Assembly (NCBI GenBank): GCA_026182355.1
Contig: JAPFBL010000244.1
Location: forward strand, 257,501-321,500
Length of the DNA: 64,000 nucleotides
From: Hermatobates lingyangjiaoensis
Lineage: Eukaryota > Arthropoda > Insecta > Hemiptera > Hermatobatidae
Reading direction: 5' to 3'
Shown here: piece by piece, positions 57,227-64,000 of the stretch
How positions within the stretch are numbered: position 1 is the first letter of the stretch
How the letters are laid out: each line of letters begins with the position of its first letter
The notes under the pieces: model-generated
What the model was told of the DNA's origin: nothing
What the model saw: the letters and a program-made list of their open reading frames with translations, nothing else
Database searches by the model: none
Program-made: the position numbers and the translations under genes

Positions 57227-58035
57227 TATATTATTAAATATTAATATGCCTTTATAAATAGTATGTATGTTTAAAAACAATTAAAAAGTAATATTACTGC
57301 AATGTATATTTTTAAATAAAAATTCAAAACAAAAAGATTTTATTGTAGGGTAAAAATCTAATGAAATGGTCTCCACATATAAAACTTTTAATGATATAAA
57401 CAACGCGTTTTGAACACGTAGTGTTTTTCCTCAGGTATTAACTAAAAAATACAATGACACCAGAGAGTTATCTATAGTACAAAGTAAATGAATACAAAAA
57501 TTAATATAAAATAAATTATATCATTAATAGTTTTATATGTGGAGACCATTTCATTAGATTTTTACCCTACAATGAGTAAATACCACATAATAACTGATTG
57601 CACTACATTAGAATTGAAAAAGATTTTAATTTTCATATTTTCCATAAATATATAACACATAAAATAGAATTACTAGCAATTTTAACATAGAGTTTATTTT
57701 GTAATCATTTTTGGTTTTATAGTTGAAAGTTTGATTTTCAAGTTAGACCAAGCATTAAGTCTACTTTTAAGTAGGTAGTGGAAAGTGGCATTAATGTGTG
57801 AACTGCTATTTCTGCAACAGAAGGAAACTCTGGAGTCAGATAGCTTCATAAACTGACTTGTGATTCATCCTAAATATTAATCAAATTTGAACCACATCTA
57901 CTTATGTGTAGTAGCTATACACATAATTAAGTTTTATCATTCACAAGAAACACAGAATAAATCCATACCCACTAAAAAAAAACCTTTTTTTTTTCTAAAT
58001 GTTTTTTTCGCGGAACCCACTTTGAGAACATCTGC
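57082..58035 (-). mobile_element. hAT-A copy interrupted by a family K PLE
   Basis: The left end is TCAGAATTTCTCAAACTTTT with GACGCCGAATTC. The right end is GCGGAACCCACTTTGAGAAC. A TTA/TAA microsatellite (57190-57235) has grown inside. PLE sequence occupies 57343-57616. Confidence 0.8.
57343..57616. mobile_element. Penelope-like family K unit with 12-bp target duplication
   Basis: AAAAAGATTTTA flanks it exactly on both sides (57331-57342 and 57617-57628), the hAT-A sequence otherwise being continuous. The insert starts and ends with inverse copies of TTGTAGGGTAAAAATCTAAT, so it is a short inverted-terminal unit with a single minus hammerhead core (57401-57438). Confidence 0.88.
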
Positions 58036-58735
58036 CCCTAGGTGCATAATAATCCATTATCTGTCGATTTCTAATTTTAGTTTAGTATGTAAACACATTT
58101 AGATACACAAAGTGAGCAGTAAATAGAATTCATCTAGAGATCTTCTATATACAAACCATGCATTAATAATTAAATTGTATTGTTATCAATAAAATGCAAT
58201 AAGCATTTAAATTTATTAAGCAGGTGCTCAAACAACTGTGCATCGCGATGTACACAGCATAAGTCTGCCTCTTACGTTTCGACGAACATTTTTCCGTCTG
58301 TCTATCTGTCTGGGTATTAATTTATTAATTTCTTGAATTAATTTTTTTTTTTTTTAGTTACCGATACTTATTGTTTTCGATAATAAACTTATACATACGT
58401 ATTGATCTTGGATATCTTGATAAAACATTTCCTGGAAAATAGATTGAACGAGTCCCCCAAATTGATTAGCCTTGTTCACTTTCGACTTGGACCCCGATGG
58501 ACTTTTTATTCTCTTTGAAATCAAGAAGAAAGTTGTACCCAGACAGATTTGTGCAAAATATTTGTTGAATCATATGAGACAGATTTCCATCCTGTGTAGA
58601 CGATAAAAAACAGTTTGAACACCAACAACAGTAAAATTTAGAGGTTTGCATTATTGTTCACAATAATATTTCATTTGTCATTGCAATAATTGTGGTTGTA
58701 TAAAATCAAAATTTCACAGTAAACACCTAAACAAC
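58036..58735. other. DNA without recognised genes
   Basis: Unique-looking AT-rich sequence; a 61-codon minus ORF at 58466-58651 has no recognisable features. Confidence 0.45.
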
Positions 58736-58737
58736 AA

Positions 58738-58930
58738 CCAACATCAAACAACCAAAATAAGAAATGAGAAAAAGGATTTAAGATCTTTCAACTGCCACAA
58801 GCGGTCTTCGTCAGAGTCAAATTTCAACAAATTCAGTTGGGTTTTGACTCTGACGAAGACCGCTTGTTATGGTAGAAAGATTTTAAGTCTTTTTTATCTC
58901 ATTTCTTATTGTTTGTTTTTACGTTGATAG
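58738..58930. mobile_element. Penelope-like palindrome, diverged family J
   Basis: Minus core 58778-58818 and plus core 58844-58889 with GCGGTCTTCGTCAGAG. The outer arms differ from standard J (AACAACCAACATCAAAC, TTACGTTGATAGTTG), so it is a sister family. Confidence 0.8.
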
Positions 58931-59124
58931 TTGTGTGCATACGTAAGTGATATCTACATAAATGTTACAGGTATTTACAATACACCTATTTTTGCGTCAG
59001 TCTGTACACCTAAAGTTATTATTATAAAATTATATTGTTTTCAGTAAAACACATTTCTTCACTATATCAGTCGTTCTTATTTTTGTTTATTTTTTTCATG
59101 ATAAAAAGTTTAAAAAATTATTTA

Positions 59125-59185
59125 AGGAACTGCATTCCTGAAGAAGATAAACTGTCTGATAGAAAGGTTGGAAGTTTTTCAATTG
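59125..59185 (+). mobile_element. Penelope-like terminal segment, family O
   Basis: A solo plus core CTGAAGAAGATAAACTGTCT, then GATAGAAAGGTTGG, at 59133-59175. The hairpin is imperfect. Flanks are AT-rich. Confidence 0.5.
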
Positions 59186-59454
59186 TGTCATACTTTGTTT
59201 TGGTATGATATAAAACAAAGAATGAAGAAATAACAAAAAGTTTGTCGTATTCAAATACAAAAATATACCTGAAAATAGAAAACTGAGAAAAAGGAAAATA
59301 TTAATGTGGAGGAATTATATTAAAGGAATATATATATATTGAAATCTACGTGAGGTGTCTGGTTCTGATATCTGATTGGTTATCCGATGAGAGCTAGAAG
59401 CCTTCAACTGAAAAAATGAGTCAACCTTATTTGGTCCCGCATTAACCAATCAGA

Positions 59455-59631
59455 TATATATATATATATAAATGAAAAAAGACAACAAATGGAAGAAGCG
59501 AGAAAACTTACTGGATCGATATTTCGAACTGAAGTTCGTCGTCAGGGAGAGAATAGAAGGGGACAAGAAGAGGTACGTGCGTTCACTTGTACCGGCAGAG
59601 AGCGACTGGGGGTTCCAGGCGATTTATTTTG

Positions 59632-59679
<48 letters not shown>

Positions 59680-59885
59680 CAATGTACATAAAGAAACATA
59701 GAGAAATTAAAAACACAAACTTACAGTCTCTAATTTTCGGTTGAACCGTCTTCAGGAGAGATAAGAGAGGGAACCAAGCGCACTGGTACAGAGAACTGTA
59801 GTCCAACCGTCTCTGTACAAGTGCGCTTGGTTTCCCTCTCTTATCTCTCCTGAAGACGGTTCAACCGAATTATATTTTTCTCATT
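59455..59885. mobile_element. Penelope-like families H and C with TA tracts
   Basis: A minus family H segment (core 59512-59550), a long (TA)n at 59637-59675, then a family C palindrome: minus core 59725-59762 and a plus core at 59843-59872 cut off just after CCGAA. Confidence 0.85.
59725..59762 (-). ncRNA. Hammerhead ribozyme motif, family C
   Basis: Read on the minus strand: CTCTC, CTGAAGA, hairpin CGGT-TCA-ACCG, GAA, AATT, A, GAGAC. Stem I pairs TCTC with GAGA, stem III is AATT, cleavage triplet TTA. Other copies: 21803-21838, 34839-34875, 54529-54569. Confidence 0.75.
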
Positions 59886-59995
59886 ATTTTAACTAGGTCT
59901 TATATTCTAGAGGGCATATTTTTCAAAAAAGTCCCGAAAATCACGCTAGGACTTATTTTCGGGGTATGCCTTATTTTTGGAAAAAGACGGTAAAT
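59885..59995 (-). mobile_element. MITE end fragment
   Basis: CCCGAAAATCACGCTAGGAC and GGAAAAAGACGGTA are the inverse of the left end of the MITE at 39908. Confidence 0.65.
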
Positions 59996-60554
59996 AAAAT
60001 CATTTATGCAGCCTACCATATTTCGGTGACACACTATACATATATAGTCTATACTATACTATACTATAGTATATACATATATACTCTGCCTATGTCATTT
60101 CGAGTTAAGTCAAGCTCGATTATTCATCGGTTTAAAACAAAAAAAATACACGGAAAAATAAAAAAAAATAACTTTTATGTCAAAATATTCAACTTTATGT
60201 TTGTCTGCTACAAATATTGGAATCATAATATCACTAGAAAGCCATTATAATCACATAAATTCATATTAATGAAATATAAATAAAAAAAATTTCATAAAAT
60301 AATGTTATTAAACAATAATTAAGAATAAAGACATATATAAATATGATTCAAATACGTGCATTAGTTCCCATACCTGCCGCTAGGCTTCGATACTAGTCAT
60401 TCCCGCGCAAATGATATTCTGTTTCTAGCCTTATCGTAAAAATAATGATGTCTGTATTAATGTTTAACCTCAAAAGAAGGCATTTATTTTCATTCATAGA
60501 AAACCACATTCATAAACAACGCATTCGCGATGTACGTAAACATTAAATCGTAGG

Positions 60555-60875
60555 CTATTCATAACCTTTTTTCAGAAAAAGGTTTTTTTTTTTTTTTTGA
60601 CGCTAAACCACTTATTAAAAAACAATGAAGTTTTGTCCCAAAAAATTGAAAAGAAAATTAACAATTTATAAAAAAAAAAAAATCCGTGAAATTTCAATGA
60701 CGACAAATTTCAAAGAGCAATAAAGCTATAAAAACTGCTTTACTTTCTAGAACAAGGAGATTCGAGAAGAGTCTTCATTTCAGGTTTATTTGAAAAAAAT
60801 TAAAATACACACAACAATTTATTACATAAGGAAAGTAAAATCTGGAGTGGGTTGTACTCAACTTTAGTGTATTTT
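60555..60875 (-). mobile_element. Foldback element X fragments
   Basis: GACGCTAAACCACTTATTAA, TTCAATGACG and GAGCAATAAAGCTATAAAAA match 31150-31280. Then AAATCTGGAGTGGGTTGTAC is an X terminus. Sequence upstream (60000-60550) is unremarkable apart from a TATACTATA tract. Confidence 0.6.
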
Positions 60876-60879
60876 TTTC

Positions 60880-61155
60880 TATTGTTTGAACCGATCACCT
60901 AGCGGGTGATAACGTCAGCCGTTTACCGAGTTTTTGTTTCATCGGTGATTCTACATTGGGAGTAACTAAATTTTTCCCTAACTCAACTGAATTTCGAGTA
61001 TAGATCGTATATGACATAGTACAGGCTCGGGACCGACAGTTTAACGTCCTCTCCAAAGGACCATCACCTCCTGCGTGAATAAATTGAGGGCCAGGTTGTG
61101 GTCGAACCCTGGATTACCAGCCCAGAGGCGAGACCGTTAACCACTGAGCTAAGTA
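60880..61155 (-). mobile_element. tRNA-derived SINE, nearly full length
   Basis: On the minus strand the head has TTAGCTCAGTGGTTAACGG and CAGGGTTCGACCACAACC (box B damaged). The tail is GGTTCAAACAATAGAAAAAA. The body GTCGGTCCCGAGCCTGTAC is conserved. Confidence 0.85.
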
Positions 61156-61235
61156 TTATATTATATATAAGTATTATAAGTAAACATATCAATCTCTTTG
61201 AAAACGAACTGATTCCTCTTTTATTTTAATGTTCT

Positions 61236-61239
<4 letters not shown>

Positions 61240-61302
<63 letters not shown>

Positions 61303-61305
61303 CAT
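61240..61305. repeat. (CA)n-(TA)n microsatellite
   Basis: About 20 CA units followed by about 8 TA units, beside a PLE palindrome. Confidence 0.95.
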
Positions 61306-61466
61306 TATTAAATTTCTTCCCAACTTCTCTATGTATTATTTTTCGATACAGTTCTTCAAGAAAACTGTATCGAAAAATAATACATAGAGAAGTTGGGAAG
61401 AAATTTAATAATGTTTGTATAAACGAAGGTCAGCTACCTAGTTACACTAATATATACATATATATT

Positions 61467-61508
<42 letters not shown>

Positions 61509-61530
61509 TATGTATGTGTTTACATCGGCC
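61305..61530. mobile_element. Penelope-like palindrome with ORF N-terminal fragment
   Basis: Arms 61309-61351 and 61360-61408 are perfect inverted copies around GTTCTTCAAGAAAAC. On the plus strand the right arm encodes REVGKKFNNVCINEGQLPSY, then TNIYIY, running into (TA)n. It is another N-terminal PLE fragment cut at the TNIY codons. Confidence 0.8.
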
Positions 61531-61534
61531 AGTG

Positions 61535-61821
61535 GACGCATTTACGTCTCCGTTCCTTCATTCTTTCTCCTTTTATTTTATTTTCTTTCTTTCTACTCTC
61601 CTGAAGACGGCAAGACGCCGAAATAATCGAGATTCGTGAGTGTTCGTCCTTTTTCTTGTGTCCTCTAGCTGTAACTTTAATTATACATATATATATATAT
61701 ATATATATATGAGTCGTTATCAGCCTTTGGAGCGATTCACATCTATTCCTGACGACGAGGACATCGAAACATAGTGTGAGTTCAGTGATTTCTTTTTTAT
61801 GTGTTCTTTTGAAAATTCTAG

Positions 61822-61860
<39 letters not shown>
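61535..61860 (+). mobile_element. Penelope-like families I and E
   Basis: A family I plus segment (core 61596-61640), (TA)n, a family E-like plus segment with CTGACGACGAGGACATCG and GAAACATAG (61735-61780), then a long (TA)n to about 61870. Confidence 0.8.
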
Positions 61861-61871
<11 letters not shown>

Positions 61872-61872
<1 letters not shown>

Positions 61873-62265
61873 CGGCACTGTTTTCTTGACCACAAAATAT
61901 TCACAAAACACTTTTTCTTTTTCTCGCAGTTTGGTCAGGGTAAATATATGGAATCACCTTTTTGCCAACGTTTCGTCTTTATTTCAAGACATCCTCAGGG
62001 CTATAAACTAACAAAAAACAATAAACATGTAATGACAGTTAACGGTTGTTTGTAAATGTAACAGAACCAAGCCTTCAGTAAGTTCTTTTTTCAATTTGTT
62101 TATGATGTTTTTAAAGTAGAAATGAAAAAAATGTCCATTGTTTATTGTTTTTTGTTAGTTTATAGCCCTGAGGATGTCTTGAAATAAAGACGAAACGTTG
62201 GCAAAAAGGTGATTCCATATATTTACCCTGACCAAACTCCGAGAAAAAGAAAAAGTGTTTTGTAT
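61872..62265. mobile_element. Penelope-like inverted pair, family L
   Basis: Minus core 61963-62002 and plus core 62164-62203 around a unique spacer. The outer ends CTCGCAGTTTGGTCAGGG and its inverse are followed by TA tracts. Confidence 0.88.
62164..62203 (+). ncRNA. Hammerhead ribozyme motif, family L
   Basis: GCC, CTGAGGA, hairpin GTCTT...AAGAC, GAA, ACGT, T, GGC. Stem I GCC with GGC, stem III palindrome ACGT, cleavage triplet GTT. Inverse partner at 61963-62002; also 4108-4145. Confidence 0.75.
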
Positions 62266-62267
62266 AT

Positions 62268-62483
62268 ATATATATATATATATATATACACCTCATTAAA
62301 GATCTTGCCAACATTAAGTTTAGTATGTTTCCTACATACCTTTTCAAGGTTTCGAATGCTACCTTTCCGAATGGAAAGGTAGCATTCGAAACCTTGAAAA
62401 GGTATGTAGGAAACATACTAAACTTAATGTTGGCAAGATCTTTAATGAGGTATGTTTAAAAGAAGGTCTGCTCCCAAAGTATA

Positions 62484-62530
<47 letters not shown>
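62268..62530. mobile_element. Penelope-like palindrome with ORF N-terminal fragment
   Basis: Arms 62290-62366 and 62373-62450 are perfect inverses. On the plus strand the right arm reads RNLEKVCRKHTKLNVGKIFN, EVCLKEGLLPKYTN and then IYIYI in the (TA)n tract (62488-62529). Confidence 0.85.
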
Positions 62531-62533
<3 letters not shown>

Positions 62534-62758
62534 GATTTCACATAAACACGTGAAACAACAATCAATGATCAAACCACAATAAGAAATGGGAAAACAAGAC
62601 TAAGATCTTTCAACCGTAACAAGCGGTCTTCGTCAGAGTCAAAAACCCAACTGAGTTGGGTTTTTGACTCTGACGAAGACCGCTTGTTACGGTTGAAAGA
62701 TCTTAGTCTTGTTTTCCCATTTCTTATTGTGGTTTGATCATTGATATATATATATATC
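62530..62758. mobile_element. Penelope-like palindrome, family J, best copy
   Basis: A nearly perfect palindrome centred at about 62653: minus core 62598-62640, plus core 62665-62708, outer arms TTTCACATAAACACGTGAAA and TTGTGGTTTGATCATTGA. TA tracts are on both sides. Confidence 0.9.
62665..62708 (+). ncRNA. Hammerhead ribozyme motif, family J
   Basis: Order: GACT, CTGACGA, hairpin ACCG-CTTGTTA-CGGT, GAA, AGATCT, T, AGTC. Stem I is GACT with AGTC, stem II ACCG with CGGT, and stem III the palindrome AGATCT. The expected cleavage follows CTT. Inverse partner at 62598-62640. Other copies: 4502-4542, 17187-17228, 26605-26706, 53102-53215, 55441-55547, 58778-58889, 63401-63444. The fold is manual, not computed. 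Confidence 0.8.
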
Positions 62759-62759
62759 A

Positions 62760-62907
62760 TTGAAAATTAAAAAAAAAACGATCCAAACTGGACGCAAATC
62801 AGCTCAAAAACGAAGAAAAGCAACACACAGAGAAAGAGACATACTTACAAACTAAAATTTTCGGATGATCCGTCTTCAGGAGAAGACTTTTTCTTCGTTT
62901 TTGAGTG

Positions 62908-62944
<37 letters not shown>

Positions 62945-63190
62945 GGGAGCAGACCTTCCATTGTACAAGTTTTATTAAAGCTAATGCCTAATTGGAGTTT
63001 TACATTTTTTCTTATTCGTTTTTCTAGTCTTCTCATACTTGACTTCTATGAGTTTGAAACTAAAAACATGAGTTCACCAAGTTTTTTATTATTGTATACC
63101 GACATGTTTCGGTCATCGTTGACCATTTTCAAGGTTAATAGATATATAAAGTTTCATACTATACGTAAAATTAATAATCGAAAGTGAATA
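62760..63190. mobile_element. Penelope-like family D, N-terminal fragment and variant core
   Basis: A minus family D segment (core 62852-62884), (TA)n, then a minus N-terminal fragment reading FNKTCTMEGLLPKY (62945-63036), then a minus segment with ACCGAAACATGTCGG (63098-63139). Confidence 0.75.
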
Positions 63191-63229
63191 ACAATTAAAA
63201 TAAAATAAACATAACGAGTCCACATAGCA

Positions 63230-63530
63230 CATATTCACAACAGGGAGGTTATCAAAGGTAAAGGCAAGTTGAGGTTTCTCCAGGCTCTTGGTTACGTTTA
63301 TTACCTTATTACGTTTATTACCTTCCCAGATGCAAATGAAGAAGGGAAGGTAACCAAAGCCTGGAGAAACCTCAACATGCCTTTACCTCAGTTGGGTTTT
63401 TGACTCTGACGAACACCGCTTGTTACGGTTGAAAGATCTTAGTCTTGTTTTCCCATTTTCTTATTGTGGTTTGATCATTGATTGTTATTTCACGTGTTTA
63501 TGTGAAATCTTTATATATATATATATATAT
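63230..63530. mobile_element. Inverted repeat and family J plus arm
   Basis: AGGTTTCTCCAGGCTCTTGG with GCCTGGAGAAACCTCAAC, and a pair of GGTAAAGGCA and TGCCTTTACC, form a hairpin (63257-63388). A plus family J arm with core 63401-63444 (GAACACC in place of GAAGACC) and (TA)n at 63513-63530 follow. Confidence 0.75.
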
Positions 63531-63584
63531 AATCCTCTCTGGAAGACAAAGTATTCTTTACAAATGGAAGTACAGTTAGGGCTC

Positions 63585-63915
63585 CAAGTTAGCTCAGTGG
63601 TTAACGTACACGCCTCTGGGCTGGTAGGTCAGGGGTTCGATCCCCACCTTGGTCCTCAATTTATTTTATGCGAGAGGTGAATAAATCCCGAGTACGTCGT
63701 CCCTCGGTGAAAAGGCATTAAGCCGTCGGTCCCGAGCCTGTACGATGTCATTACTCGTTAAAGATCAATGCTATAATGCTCTATTCAAAGTGCACTTGAG
63801 TTAAGCAAAATTTGGTGCTACCAATATAGAATCTGTAGAATGCCCGGTCAGTCAAATATTCGGTGAAACGTGCTGATGTTATCACCCGCTAAGGGATCAG
63901 TTTAAACAATAAAAA
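63585..63915 (+). mobile_element. tRNA-derived SINE, nearly full length
   Basis: Head AAGTTAGCTCAGTGGTTAAC, box B GGTTCGATCCCCACC, body GTCGTCCCTCGG and GTCGGTCCCGAGCCTGTACG, tail GTTTAAACAATAAAAAGAAA. It is the cleanest plus-strand SINE copy in the window at about 330 bp. Confidence 0.9.
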
Positions 63916-64000
63916 GAAAAGTATAGTTGGTTATCAGTTAGTTAGTTTTCATGGGGATTTATACCGAAAAATTTGTTCTTTGCCCATCTTTTAACAATTT

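Noticed and set aside
59472..59744. 90-codon plus ORF reading through IYIYIY
   Set aside because: It is the translation of a PLE terminal segment and (TA)n; many similar IYIYI frames occur in the window for the same reason.
61240..61305. CA/TA tract as Z-DNA or promoter element
   Set aside because: It is a simple microsatellite beside a PLE; nothing ties it to a promoter.
63585..63660. Possible functional tRNA gene
   Set aside because: A and B boxes are present, but there is no proper acceptor stem or anticodon arm, and the same head with a shared body and A-rich tail recurs, so it is a SINE.

Overview
This is a repeat-packed, AT-rich insect genomic window. Its only clearly recognisable host gene is a plus-strand insect odorant receptor (7tm_6 family) spread over about 15 kb (7058-22019). 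I place six exons that read in one frame from the first transmembrane helix to the C-terminal TM7 tail and stop codon, about 377 residues. A short 5' exon holding the N-terminus was not found. This receptor family is restricted to insects, so the host is an insect; I cannot name the order. A second, orphan coding exon (51726-51817, plus strand) probably belongs to another gene whose other exons lie outside the window or are unrecognised. A minus-strand ORF with two hydrophobic segments (20819-21061) sits inside the last receptor intron.

Nearly everything else is mobile DNA. The dominant class is Penelope-like elements (PLEs). One copy keeps reverse transcriptase and GIY-YIG endonuclease coding (10635-11864, minus), one keeps an endonuclease fragment (12350-12660), and several keep only the N-terminal or C-terminal ends of the ORF. 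Around these lie about fifty short segments with a hammerhead-ribozyme-like core (CTGANGA, a hairpin, then GAAA). They fall into about fifteen sequence families, very often as head-to-head inverted pairs flanked by (TA)n. In the well-preserved families stem III is a tiny perfect palindrome (AATT, ATAT, ACGT, AGCT, AGATCT or ACGCGT), and in several the flanking bases pair as stem I. Five fragments that keep coding sequence stop at the same place, where conserved LLPxYTNIY codons merge into (TA)n.

The other mobile elements are: hAT transposons and MITEs with 8-bp target duplications, two of them perfect; three pogo/Tigger-type elements with TA duplications at 35.4-38.0 kb; Helitron and Helentron pieces with helicase remnants (25.9 and 42.6 kb); a tRNA-derived SINE family with A/B boxes and an AATAAAA tail; and an unclassified foldback element called 'X' here. 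Nesting is deep, for example PLE in X, PLE in hAT, hAT in SINE, and pogo in hAT.

Layout. 0-7 kb: SINE, hAT and PLE palindromes upstream of the receptor. 7-22 kb: receptor exons separated by PLE, hAT and X insertions. 22-44 kb: transposon mosaic. 44-48.5 kb: relatively unique AT-rich DNA. 48.8-51.7 kb: a 60-bp minisatellite ending just before the orphan exon. 52-64 kb: hAT, SINE and PLE mosaic. No operon-like organisation, rRNA, CRISPR array or intact functional tRNA gene was seen.
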